Assembly: GCA_023630585.1 (NCBI GenBank)
Contig: CM042548.1
Span: 18,870,527 to 18,934,526 of the forward strand
Direction: 5' to 3'
DNA from: Cranoglanis bouderius
Taxonomy: Eukaryota; Chordata; Actinopteri; Siluriformes; Cranoglanididae
DNA: 64,000 bases
A program made the translations under genes and the position numbers. A model generated the notes under the pieces. The model saw only the letters and a list, made by a program, of their open reading frames with translations. It searched no databases and was not told the DNA's origin. This document shows, piece after piece, positions 1-11,559 of the stretch (position 1 is the stretch's first letter; every line of letters starts with the position of its first letter).

Positions 1-1597
1 TGTCGGTTTACACTGATGGCTCATTCATTAAGGCACACTAAGTGCTCAGTTTGGAATGAGCTATAAATTGAGAGGAAGGAATTGGTCGGATTATTCATCT
101 GCCCCCCTTCTCACTCCTGCTTTCTTTACTTCAATTATCCAAAACACACTTGGTAACCGTGTGAAGAATAACAATGTATGGATTACATTTTGGAATCGCT
201 CTCTCTCTCTAGTATAATGTGTATAATGTGTCATTTCCCCAAATCTAATCTCACACACATCTATAAATCCATGCCCTTCAAACAACCAAACCAACCAACC
301 AAAAAAAAAAAAAAACTTTTAACACATACATATAAGGTAAAATATCTGAATTTAGACTAATAAGAGACTAATATGCCCACATTTTATGTCTCCTCTGTAA
401 TCTGCTGTCTTGTCTGTCAGTCTGCATGTCTATCTGCTTGATGCATAGCTGCTGTTTACTTTTAATAATTGTTTTTTTTTTTTATATATGCTATGTAAGA
501 AGAAATTGTAAAGAACTTAAAAAACTTCCAAAAGGGGCTGGGTGGGGCCAAAGGAGAGGTGGCTGTGGCCAAAGAAGGTGTTGCAAAAGCAGATGGATGT
601 TGCCAGTAATGTTATAATTACTCAGCTTTTATGACAAATAAGCATAAATGCTTAGAAATTAGAACAAATGTACACATTATTTTTTTCCCTCATGTCATTA
701 ATGACACCTAAATTGATTTTCTACAGGGTAAATTATTCCACTGTATTGTACATGCTCTATATTTATATGGACAATATTCACTTTTCTGCAAAACACCTGA
801 TATCAGATGCACTCATAAGTGAGCGGATATGGAAAAACACACAGCAAATCACAAGGTTGCCAAGGCATGGGGCTCATATGTCATTTGATTATGAACCAGG
901 CAGTGGAAATATAAATAGCAGTGACACAGTGGTAGGAGAATTTAGTTTCCGGTGAGAGGAGAGCGAGACTGATGGATTCAATTTAATCTGCATTGGCCAG
1001 GGCTTTGCAACATGACAAATTGTCAGTCACCTTCTGCTACTGTGGGCACGGCATAGACGAGCGTTTTCTGCTGCCCATTTGCTCTTCATGGAAGCAATAC
1101 ATTGCTTTAAACCAAAACTGATGATGTCACCAAGCTGGATGTTCTCAGTGGGTTGCCTGAGTAATCACATAGAAGTAGAGTGCCCGAGGACACAACATAA
1201 GGACACAAAGGTGCCTATAACATCATTATGTCGATTCTTGTTCTTACTGAACCTCCTGGGAGGATCTGAATTATTTCTCTGGCTTTTTCCTTTCTCTTAT
1301 AATCCTATTGACTGCACCAGCTGTAATAGTGACACAGATAGACAGGTGGAGATCATTTGGTGGCTGATAAAGCAGTCAAACCAGATGCACTGGCACTGAT
1401 GATTAGTCTGACTTCTTACCATATCTACCGTGCTAAATACTCACACACTGCAACGCGAATTTGCCCCAGTTTATTTGTTTGACTCAGCAGAAGAGAAAAA
1501 CACACCTTCTGCATTCTGCAGTAACATGCTCGACTTGTTTCCCAGGCAACAGAGTAATTCTGGTATCAAGACATTTGTTGCTATCTGTATGGTGCTA

Positions 1598-1715
1598 TAA
1601 CTGTATAGTGATATTGCTGTACTGATTTGAGACTAGACCTTTTATTACATATACTGGGTCTCCAAATGAGCTTTAATGGAAGCATATACAAAAAAAACCC
1701 CCAAAAACTCAAGGA
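1598..1715 (+). repeat. Unclassified repeat, copy 1 of 2
   Basis: Shares TGTATAGTGATAT.., GAGACTAGACCTTTTATTA, GCATATACAAA and ACTCAAGGATA in the same order with 6232-6348. The two copies are diverged and I do not recognise the family. Confidence 0.55.
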
Positions 1716-1750
1716 TACTAAGCCTTGGGTTACCTGATTAAGAAAATCTA

Positions 1751-2030
1751 CCCATTTTCTGTACTGCTCATCTTACACAGGGTCACGGGGAGCCTGGAGC
1801 CTATCTCAGGGAACTCGGGGCATGAGGCGGGGGACACCCTGGATGGGGTGCCAACCATTGCAGGGCAGAATTGCACACACACTCACACACCCATTCACAC
1901 ACTACGGACAATTTGGAAATGCCAGTCAGCCTACAAAGCATGTGTTTGGACTGGGGGAGGAAACCGGAATACCTGAAAGAAACCCTCGAAGCACGGGGAG
2001 AACATGCAAACTGCACGCACACAGGGCACA
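1751..2030 (-). repeat. tRNA-derived SINE, tail part, minus strand
   Basis: Reverse copy of a widespread fish SINE body: GGGTCACGGGGAGCCTGG..., ...GGACAATTTGGAAATGCCAG..., ...GGAGAACATGCAAACT. The tRNA-like head is missing. It lies head to head with the plus-strand copy that follows. Confidence 0.8.
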
Positions 2031-2036
2031 CATGTT

Positions 2037-2380
2037 GGCGGCACGATAGCATGTTTGCCTCGCACATCCAGGGTTAGGGGTTTGATTCCCGCCTCTGCCC
2101 TGTGTGCGCAGAGTTTGCATGTTCTCTATGGGGGTTTCCTCTGGGTACTCCAGCTTCCTCCCCCAATCTAAAGACATGCATTGTAGGCTGATTGGCGTCT
2201 CTAAATTGTCCATAATGTGTGAATGTGTGTGTGAGTGTGTGGGCGATTGTGCCGTGCAATGCATTGGTACCCCATCTAGGGTGTCTCCCGCCTTGTGTCC
2301 CAAGTCCCCTGGGATAGGCTCCAGGCTCCCTGCGACCCTGTGTAGGATAAGAGGTACAGAAAATTGATGGATGGATGGAT
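2037..2380 (+). repeat. tRNA-derived SINE, near full length
   Basis: The tRNA-like head at about 2037-2090 has a box-B-like GGTTTGATTCC at 2079-2089. The conserved body TTTGCATGTTCTC... follows, then the tail GGATAAGAGGTACAGAAAAT and (GATG)n. This is the same family as the copies at 1751 and 27865. Confidence 0.82.
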
Positions 2381-2489
2381 AATTTCATTAAACCTTTTGA
2401 AAATGCATATTTTGTAGGCTAGAACTTTTATCTTGGTAGCCAGTGTTAGCCTGCTGACAAAAAGCACTCTAACCACAAACTGAGTTAAA

Positions 2490-2643
2490 AAAATAAATCA
2501 ACCCTGCATGCTGGGCCAACATCCTAACCCATCCTCACTGGTTTGAATCAACCCATGCTGGGTTAATCCATATTGGACTCAGTGCTGGGTTCCTAAATCA
2601 TACCCAAATAGGGTTATTTTTAATCCAGCAATTTTCAGAGTAC
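2490..2643. repeat. Remnant of the GGGTT/AACCC-rich element family
   Basis: Dense AACCC and GGGTT pentamers ending in an AATCCAGCAATTTTCAGAGTA-like terminus. The terminus resembles the right end of the larger element at 13832. Confidence 0.5.
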
Positions 2644-3589
2644 CCCATGAAATTTATTCAAGTAATTGACAGGACTGCTAGCATGTGGAAAGAATCTAAT
2701 CAGTGTTATCAATTTCAATGAGTCAGATTTAAATAGATGAGTAACAGGCTAGAAAGTTGGTGGAAGTACACTAGAGGGGGAAAAAAAAAGCCCTATTTTA
2801 CTCAAAAACTACAGACTGGCAAAGCAAATAATTTTTTCTTCCTGTGAAAAGAGAATGTCTGGGTGTGTGTGTGTGTGTGTGTGTGTGTGCATGCAGGATT
2901 CATCAGCACTGAATGTCTGCTGGACAGAGAAAGACGCTTCACAAGATCACAATTTATGTGAGCATATGGGGAGGAAAGGCTCTGGTTACTTGATCAGCTC
3001 AGTATCGGCATGCATCATCACACACTCCATGCAGCCGAGGTTTCTTTACCTGTCTGGAGGCTAAGACAGAAAATATCAATCAATATTACTATGACTTCTA
3101 TAATTCTTATCAGTAGCACAGTTTTCAAGACATCATCGTATAAGACAGCAGAGAATGAAAATGATTTCCCTTTCATCTCAGTGAAAAGGCATGTAATGGT
3201 ATCGGTGCAAGCAAATTGATTCATCTGTGCACTGCATTCAAAAGAATGCCGTGCCATTAGCAGGAGTTATCTTACAATTAGGCAGGTAGCCCCCAACAGA
3301 AAAGCAGCACCATGCTCACAGCCTAGACATGATGGTGTTCAAATATTGTTATTGCAATATCTAAGGATGTGCTACAGCATGACTGTTTCCTTTCTCTTAT
3401 ACCACAGCAATCTGCCAACAATTGCTATTTTTAATTTATTAATGGATGTCATGCCATGCTTTTTTGTTTATAGTTATTTTTAATATTATGGAACTCCCAT
3501 GAGACAAGTTAGTTCCTGTTATCACTTACATTATAACAGCTAAATAAACATCTCTAACAGAAAACTTTGATTATATGTTTTCTTTGTTA

Positions 3590-3815
3590 AATAACAATAT
3601 ATTTTGATACATTTATTATTAGATTTATGTTGATCGTCTGCCATATAAGTCGCTGTGAATGAGCTGTTACTATAGAAACAACGATGTATTGGAGCAAAAG
3701 CGTTAATAAAATCCTGTGATTTGAATCACAGCCAGAAATGCTGGCAGAATTATGCTGGTATAGAAAATGAATCAACACCTTCTGACCAATCGTATTCGAG
3801 AATTCAACAGTGCTG
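3590..3815 (+). repeat. Interspersed inverted-repeat family, copy 1
   Basis: Contains TTACTATAGAAACAA, GGTATAGAAAATGAATCAAC, CACCTTCTGACCAATCG and GAGAATTCAACAG in order. These blocks recur at 24830-25020 and, reversed, at 16830-16905. Confidence 0.6.
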
Positions 3816-4324
3816 TTGTATGTTCAAAAACTTGGAACAGAAATGTTATTAGAAGATGACTTGTGGCAAAAGCAAGTGAGTAAAAAGGAGGTTCATACGA
3901 TTATTGCAGAAGGACCAGTTCAAATTAACTATCTTTTTTTAAAGTTTTTAAATCATCTCTGGGACAGCAAGAGTCTTGATACTGCTGTCAATCAGGCTTT
4001 GTTGGCTTTTGAAGCTGATCACTGGAAACACGGTCATAGTTTTACACTTAGCTTATCAGCAAATTACCTTTAGGGGCCATTTTTACATTTTGGAGCCACT
4101 TTTCATAGTGCAAATTCAATCAAAGGTTTATTAAGCCACAAGTGAGCATTTGAGGAAGATCTAAACGACAGAAATAAAATTAACATAGGGCTACAAGTGC
4201 CTAGAAGTTTAAAGTTTTGACATACTGTCTTTGTTTGTTTTTATAATATTTTCTAGAAATACTTGAAGCTGTAAAGCCAGTAAACTAGCAAAATAGACAC
4301 AGCAGTACTTTGTATATGCACATA

Positions 4325-4930
4325 TGCTACTCATCCACTTTATAAAACATGCCAATACACCTGCTCACTCATGCAATTGCCCAATCAGCCAATCATGGGA
4401 AAGCAGCACAATGCATCAAATCACGCAGATACAGGTCAAGAGTTTCAGTTACTGTTCACATCAAAAACATCAAAATGACTGTGACAATGGCATAGCTGTT
4501 GGTGCCATATGGGGTAGTTTGAATATTTTTTGTGCGAAAAACAAAAACACATCCAGCGAGAAGCAGTTTCGCAGGCAGAAATGTCTTGTTGATAAGAGAG
4601 GTCCAAGGAGAGAAGACCCAGACATGGCCAGACTGGTTTTAACAGATAGAAAGGCTATAGTAATTCAAACAGGCCCTCTTTACAACCATGGTAAGCAGAA
4701 AAGCATCTCAGAATTCACAACACACCAAACCTTGAGATGAATGGGCTACAATAGCATAAGACCACATCAGGTCCGACTCCTGTCAGCCAAGAAGAGGAAT
4801 TTGAGCTACAGTGGGCACACGCTCACCCAAACTGGACAGTTACTGATTGGAAAAAATGTTTCCTGGTCTTTTTCCAATCTTCAATTGTCAGGGTTTGTTG
4901 GGCCTGTGCACACTGTAGCCTCAGATGGCG
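4325..4930 (+). mobile_element. Non-autonomous Tc1/mariner foldback element
   Basis: Left end resembles TCCACTTTAT...CAATCAGCCAATCATG. The middle still reads as Tc1 transposase pieces (EKQFRRQKCLVDKRG, MARLVLTDRKAIVIQ, QKSISEFTTHQTLR). After TGGAAAAAATGTTTCCTGG near 4850 the sequence turns into an inverted copy of the same region. No catalytic domain is present. Confidence 0.72.
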
Positions 4931-5806
4931 GACAGGAGAAGAACCCGATAGGGAGTTATTACATTGTAAACCTTGTGAAATTGTATTATTATTTGTAGTT
5001 CTGACCTAATTCAGCCACAGAGTTCATATAGACAGTACATCAAATTATGTTTAGTATTCAGTGCAATATCCATGTTATGTAATTAAACTGTAAAATAATT
5101 TATCATGCTATTTCCCACAGACAAAGACCGCAGTCAAACACAACCGTATTCAGAGACGGCCCAGACACTACCAGACTTAGCCTTTTCTTCACAGGCTGCT
5201 TTGTACAAAGAAAAAGACTTATGTAAGGGTCTGATTCTTGTAATGGAACACAATGTGAGCTTAAAAGTCCCTCACCAGTGGCATATTCACTCTTTCTCTT
5301 ACAAGGCTTCAGTATGTCTGGAATGGCTAAAAAAGATTAATGCACATCGAGTCTGTAACTGTAGCAGAAACACTGAAACCAAGCAATTATTTGGAGACTG
5401 AGACTGAAAGGTTGTATGGTATAGAACATAAATTCATCAAGCGAAGTATAAATTATTTTTCTATTCTTCTGTTCTATATTTCAACTCATTAGCATGTAGA
5501 AGACACACAAGCAGTTGTTCCAAAGATCTGAGTCTATGTTGAGTTTTATTCACTCTTACATTTTGCTCTGATAGAATATTGTTAACTGAATGAAACTTAA
5601 ATTGAATAAAAACACAGCAGTATTACCTTGTCTTCTCCGTCAAGAGTGGATATTAGTGTTTCCTGTCATGGTTTTGCATATTAGTTGGCATCTGTCATGT
5701 ATATGTGTTCATGCTATTTACAGCTCTGACTACACACCCATTTTTTTTAAAACCATTTATTTATTCACATTTGCACCATATCCCTTATCAATCTTCCTTT
5801 GCTTAA

Positions 5807-6084
5807 CCCTCCTATTAGGTTATGGGTCAATTTGACTAATTTCCACATTCGAGATGTCTGAAATACTGGGTAATCGCTCTTTTCCTCTTTGAAATTCTTT
5901 GACTTTTCCCTCATTTAGGGTCATGAACTTATATGTAAATATTTCTTCTTTTTGTGGTCTCGTAATAAAGGTTTACTGTTTTAAGCTGTTCTTTGCTGGG
6001 TTTTTTTTTGTGTATTTAAACTGTGGAAGTCATTTTGACCCATAACATAATGGATGTAACTTTTTTTTCAACATAATAGGAGGG
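5807..6084. mobile_element. piggyBac-like MITE
   Basis: Inverted ends CCCTCCTATTAGGTTATGGG and ACATAATAGGAGGG bound 278 bp. The left flank is TTAA and the right flank is ATAA, consistent with a TTAA target duplication with one change. An inner inverted pair, GGTCAATTTGAC and GTCATTTTGACCCATAAC, adds hairpin potential. Confidence 0.65.
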
Positions 6085-6091
6085 ATAATAT

Positions 6092-6162
6092 ACAACGATA
6101 AGCCAAGACGTTATGACCGCCTGCCTAATATTCTGTTGGTCCGCCGATTAAGAGGTGAGGGC
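6092..6162 (+). mobile_element. Tc1 terminal-repeat fragment
   Basis: Reads CGATAAGCCAAGACGTTATG then CCGCCTGCCTAATATTCTGT, close to the terminal repeat of the Tc1 family found at 43262-44155. Confidence 0.5.
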
Positions 6163-6231
6163 AAAGTGTTGTGTATTTCCATCAGCTCATGTTATGCAAT
6201 CTACAATATACATATACTGTCTAATGTCTAT

Positions 6232-6348
6232 AAATGTATAGTGATATTTGCTGTTCTGATGTGAGATTAGACCTTTTATTAGATATCCTGTGTCTCAAAA
6301 CATGCTTTAATTTAAGCATATACAAATTACTCACCAAAACTCAAGGAT
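6232..6348 (+). repeat. Unclassified repeat, copy 2 of 2
   Basis: Direct counterpart of 1598-1715, in the same orientation and with the same ordered blocks. Confidence 0.55.
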
Positions 6349-7252
6349 AACAAATATGTTTAAAATTAATTAATTAATCAACCAATTAATGAATTATTAT
6401 TATTTTAACCTCTGCCATGTTTATGTTATGTTATATGTTACATTATGTTAATTTGTTTTGTTACTTAAAGTTTTCTAATTTACAAAATTGCATAAAAATG
6501 TGTATGGCAATCACACTATTTTGTGCATTCCATACTTTGTGGAAGCCATTATTTATATTATTTACATTATTTTTAATGAAACACAACCAAAGCTTGCCGA
6601 ATAGTTAGTAGAACTGTGTACAACTGAATGTAATTGAATTGAATGTAGACCACTTATATAAGCAGCAATGAGCCATCTGGTCTTAAGCCTAAAGAATGTT
6701 CCTTTTTTTTCTCCTTTCCCACATGGCACACATGATGTACATATACCCAGAAGGCATATTACTCTAGTGACTATAAATCTCTTATAGCAAAAATTGCAGA
6801 GGACACACTATTCCAGAAAGACTTATAAGTCTAGATATTTCAACAAAAATTAATATCACACTTCTGCATTGCTCCAAAACATTTGCAGTGTTTGCCATCA
6901 AGAACCAAGAAAGAAAAAAACATTATCAAATGGATGAGCCTTTTATAAAACCTGATGAGCTGCTTCTGAAGCCACTGTAAAATCCTTGGATATATGCACA
7001 ACTAAATGCATCACAGTAATTGAATTCTGTGTTAATGTGTCAGGTTTTAAGACAATAAAACCGTTACACTTAAGCTATTGATCTGTCCATGGAATGCCTT
7101 AATCTTTGCTTATTATGTTGCTTAGGAGCCAAAGATTACTGCAAACAGACTACATTGTGCGGTGGAAGAACTGTTTATAGAAAATATTATCAATAATAAA
7201 TTAAATTGTTTATTGAACACTGGATTTTATCATATGGTTTTTGTTGCCAGTT

Positions 7253-7405
7253 TATTAAAGCAATAAGCCACTTGAGAGTGTGCGTTACAGTGATTTTATC
7301 ATGGGTAAGGGGGTTTTAGGCACTCTGCTTCACGCCGTGCCTCACACTCCTACATGTGATAAAATCATTGTAACACAAACCCTCAAGTGGCTTATTGCTT
7401 TAATA
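7253..7405. repeat. Hairpin MITE with 49-bp arms
   Basis: The left arm 7253-7301 begins TATTAAAGCAATAAGCCACT. The right arm 7357-7405 is its near-perfect reverse complement with about four mismatches. The loop is 55 bp. No coding content. Confidence 0.75.
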
Positions 7406-7599
7406 GACAAACAGCAAATAGAGAGCATTATTATCATCTACAGTAGTCATATACAAGTATACAGAAGAATAGTGTTTTCCAAAGCCTTTCTGCAACATAT
7501 TATAGGAAGTTACAACAGTGAATCATCAGACAACATGTACTGTAAATTAGGAAAGTTACAGTGCAAATGAACAGCGAGGTACAAGACAATTAAAAGTAG

Positions 7600-7987
7600 A
7601 CTCGGTACAATGGGGACAGCATAATAAATATGGCACAATACAACTTTTATAACAGTGTAACAGTGTGGAACATACAATAGGCTACATACAGTAAACAGCA
7701 GCACAAAATACATCCACTGAGCACCAGTTCTGTGGACGGAAATGCTTGTTGGCCAGACTGGTTTGAGCTGACAGGAAGGCTACAGTACACTAACTCAAAT
7801 AACCACTCTTTACAGCTGTGGTGAGCAGAAAAGCATCTCACAACATGCTAAACCTTGAGGCGGATGGGCTACAAGAGCAGAAATGGAATCTGAGGCTACA
7901 ATGGGCACAGGTACAATGAGGACAACACAATAAATGCAACACAACACGACTGTTATAACAGTGTAACGGTGTGGAACATACAGTGAC
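7600..7987 (+). repeat. Direct repeats flanking a Tc1-derived fragment
   Basis: About 80 bp (GGTACAATGGGGACAGC... to ...GTGTGGAACATACA) at 7600-7680 recurs at 7910-7987 in the same orientation. Between them, 7715-7908, is part of the Tc1 foldback family (CAGTTCTGTGGACGGAAATG ... CTTGAGGCGGATGGGCTAC). Confidence 0.6.
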
Positions 7988-8439
7988 TGGAATAGTGTTT
8001 AATGAGTGAAAACTTATCACTACGTCCTAGGAGACTGGGAGAAGACCTTGAGCGTTGTGAGTAACGTGTCTATTGTGCTGTTTCTGTATGACAGGTCATA
8101 CTGGTGTAGATAGAGAGTGCATAATGACGTATCTATGAATGCCGTATAATAATTAATATTATTATAGTTATTATTATAATAATTATAATAATGAAAAGAT
8201 ATTGTGTGAATATGCCGTGATGTAGGAATAGCTCACCGGACGGCGTGAACTAATTCCTAATTTTTGAGTAATAACTGAGCAAAAATAATTAAACTATTAA
8301 TTAACAGCAATTAATAGATTAATCAAGGCGGGTGGAAACAGTACAACCAAATTCTGTTGGTTTTAAACGACATGTAAGTTTTCTTGCGCTTCATTCTTAA
8401 TTAAACCTGATTGGGGGAATTCTCCAGGGTGCTGAAAGG

Positions 8440-8861
8440 AGCCTCTCTTATAGCAAGGAGAGAGGACAGGGGCGGAGAATCGATCGTTCGTGGCCACGCC
8501 TACCGCAGCGCAATTGGCCAGCACGCCGGGGGGGGGGGAACGTCACGTGAGTGGGACCTGCACGTTCAGGCCGCTGAATTATAGATGAAAGCGCTCGAGC
8601 TGAGAAATGTAGATCGGGTCCCGCGCGCGCACCTCAGCTCGCGCAGCGCACGACCGAACGTTCCGACTGTTTCCAGCCTCAAAAAAAAAATAAAAATAAA
8701 AAAATCCACAGGACGACGAGATGAATCCTGACAAACCCTGATAAAAGTCGTCGCAGGCACCTCGTTTTTATTTAAAACAAAAACAAATAATAGTAATTAA
8801 AAAAAAAAAAAGAAAAAAAACAATAAATCACTTAACAACACGGAGACACAAAAGAGGCGCG
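8440..8861 (+). promoter_or_regulatory. pcsk2: Candidate pcsk2 promoter and 5' UTR
   Basis: GC- and CpG-rich sequence from about 8460 to 8670 stands out from AT-rich surroundings just before the start codon. It contains a palindromic E-box-like TCACGTGA at 8543-8550 and a run of G at 8528-8538. A-rich tracts at 8681-8704 and 8799-8820 follow. No convincing TATA box sits at a fixed distance from a clear start site, so the transcription start is unknown. The placement is inference from composition and position. Confidence 0.5.
8585..8731 (+). other. Possible upstream ORF in pcsk2 leader
   Basis: A 48-codon frame starts at ATG 8585 and ends at TGA 8731, 131 bp before the pcsk2 start. It would matter only if transcription starts upstream of 8585, which the sequence does not show. 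The predicted peptide is basic and lysine-rich with no recognisable domain. Confidence 0.2.
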
Positions 8862-9044
8862 ATGCTCCGAGCCGTGAAATATGGGACGGCAGTCGCTCTG
8901 CTGTTGTTTACTGCATTGCTCCTCTTCACCGGAGCCACCGAGGAGGGAATCTTTACAAACCATCTTTTAGTGCAGTTACACGAGGGAGGGAATGAAGATG
9001 CTCACCAACTTGCACTTGAGTATGGCTTTGGGAGTGCCAGACAG
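8862..9044 (+). CDS. pcsk2: pcsk2 exon 1: signal peptide and start of prodomain
   Basis: Encodes residues 1-61. A basic start (MLRAVK) is followed by a leucine-rich core and a likely signal cleavage after A25 (FTGA/TEEG). Then comes the conserved FTNHLLVQLHEGG prodomain start. The donor is acag/gtaaga at phase 0. Confidence 0.96.
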
Positions 9045-10186
9045 GTAAGAAATGCTAACTAAATTACAAAACATACTAAAATAGGTTATTATTTATGCTC
9101 GAGATTGCTTGCTGTTGAAATGATCACAACTTAAAGCCTACTAACAAAACAAAAAAAACATCCTTTAATAGCCCATAGCTTTCATTTGTCAAACATGTGC
9201 CGGTAAACAAGATTTCGTTTAAAGCCTTTTACGCAGTTTACGAGTAATCTGTTCGGTTAAAAGCACAAAGTTTACAAAGGAGATGGACAATTGGCCAGCA
9301 CTTGTTTTTCCTCCTTCTCAGCTGGAATGAGGCTTTGTGTTATGGTCAGTTAAAGTTTACGAACCGAGATGTAATGAGTTGTCTGTTCACTAACGAGAGT
9401 GCTATAGCACACACAGAACTGCACCTTAACACTAACACTTAACCCTGAAAACATCAATACTGTATACATTAAACAACGAATATACCTTTTTTTTTTGGAA
9501 ATAAAAGGCAATTAATATGTTCAAACAGCTTCTTGCACACTACTAAAAGTATGCATACTGTATGTTCATATCAATCCCCGAAACCTGACATGTCTTTTGA
9601 TCATATCTACTGATTAAAGTTGACAAAAACGTGTTTGACTCAAACTACAAAATCAGGACAGGTTTCCAGTTCAGTTTCAAATCAAGCCTGTGCGGGTATA
9701 GATGTTGATAACAGGTTTTCCTTGCATATATACCATACTATACCCTTAAAATGATCGGTATATGTATATGTATATGTATATGTATATTCATGTATATGCA
9801 TTTATAGCAGTCTTGAACCTCAAAATAAATCACCATTACATCTTTAAGACATGCTGTAAAATCAGTATCACTGTAATCTTCAACCGCGCTGACAATATAG
9901 CCAAAGTTCAGACCCAAACAGTACATTATGACATCAGAAAATGTCCAATCGCATGGATGGATGTACAGGATTTGAGATATACATAACCAGTCTCTGGTGT
10001 CCATTGGTTTGAGTAAGAGACAGAGGTTTCTTACTGATAATAGAAAATAGTACTGCCCGTTCACATTAACATTAAAGTGAATCCATTGCTAGTCCCAAGC
10101 ATAATGCCCTCACGAAGCAAATTTATTAGTGAATGGAGGATATTATTAATGTTATGATGAGTTTGGTCAAATGTCAAAATATGAGC

Positions 10187-10258
<72 letters not shown>

Positions 10259-11525
10259 GGACTGTTACAACATCTAATGATGTGGAACGCAGGTCCGGTC
10301 AGGCATTCAAAATTTCCCCTGCTTGTAGCCTAGTGTTTCTATTTAGAAGCCCTCACAAAATTTCACACACTGTATCACAGAAATTATGCAGCGATCCAAT
10401 TTAATCGTGTAATCATGCCATAATTACTTTGTCTCGCTCCCATGTGCATTTTAATCAGTAAACTGGACATTGTGAGTTGATATTTTGCTTAGCGCTCATA
10501 TATCTCAAATACAGTTCTCTTACTTATCAATCTCGGGCCTTGTTTGACATTTGTTCTGGTTGTCGTCTTTTTTTTTCAGTAACACACTATTACACCTAGT
10601 CGAAAAGCTTTAATAAGAATTCATACGGATAGAAAAAAGGTCATTTATCACGGTCAATCCAGTGTCCTTGAATAAGCCTTTAATTAAACATCATGGACAT
10701 GTTATATTTGTTCCGTCACTGCCCACTAATGCACAGCCGTGTACACCGTAGATATTTTTATAGAACCTCATACGAGCTGTTTGTCTTTTCTTCAAGCTTC
10801 CCTTCGGCGAGAGACTTTTTCATTTCTACCCCCGGGACACTCCTAAAAAGAAGAGGAAACGCAGCCTTCGTCGCCGCCAGCATCTGGATGAGGACCGACG
10901 GGTAAGCCTACAAGCTCAGTGTTTAGTTCCCATAGAAACCGGCCCAATTCCAGTCCCTGGAAAACAATAGTTAATAGGGGAGGGTTATGCAGCCTAAAAA
11001 TTAGATCACCATGTTTTCGACGGTCTTAATAATAATGTTCATCACAACATACTGTACATAATAGTATTAAAGAGAATGGGAGAACATTGTAGCTTGTTAA
11101 ACAGTATTTTTGTGTATTTATTTATACATAAATCCATGTACATACGGTTTATGAGTACTTATCATCAGGGCCAACCCCAAGGCTAATGCTTTCATGGAGG
11201 AGTTTAAATATCATAATAAAATTATTTGATTAAAAAATGAAAATTGAGCAACACTGTATACATTTTCTTATGTTCATACACTCTAAAAAACACTGGGTTA
11301 ACACCAACCCAAATTGTGTTATATTTAGCCCAACGGCTGGGTAATTATAGGACAGAACACATTTTGGGCTAAACTAACCCATCAAGTTGGGTTGTTAATT
11401 TTAACCCAGCAAATGGGTTGTTTTTCAGCCCGAAGGATGGTTTCATTTTTACAAAAATGCTGGGTTCATTTTATTTCAAAAATGGGTTAATATTTTCAGG
11501 GTTATTTTTACCCTTTGAAAATGTC

Positions 11526-11559
<34 letters not shown>

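Larger units (their letters stand above)
1..8439. other. Intergenic DNA upstream of pcsk2
   Basis: No coding exon was recognised. AT-rich DNA holds SINEs (1751-2380), a GGGTT/AACCC-rich remnant (2490-2643), an inverted-repeat family copy (3590-3815), Tc1 foldback copies (4325-4930, 7715-7910), a piggyBac-like MITE (5807-6084), a hairpin MITE (7253-7405) and a diverged repeat pair (1598-1715 and 6232-6348). Short open frames here do not resemble known proteins apart from transposon remnants. Confidence 0.6.

Noticed and set aside
2037..2100. Possible tRNA gene
   Set aside because: It has a box-B-like motif but is the head of a SINE, with no complete cloverleaf.
9759..9786. Possible CRISPR-like or other regular array
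   Set aside because: It is a simple TATG repeat without spacers; nothing in the window resembles a CRISPR array or prokaryotic operon.
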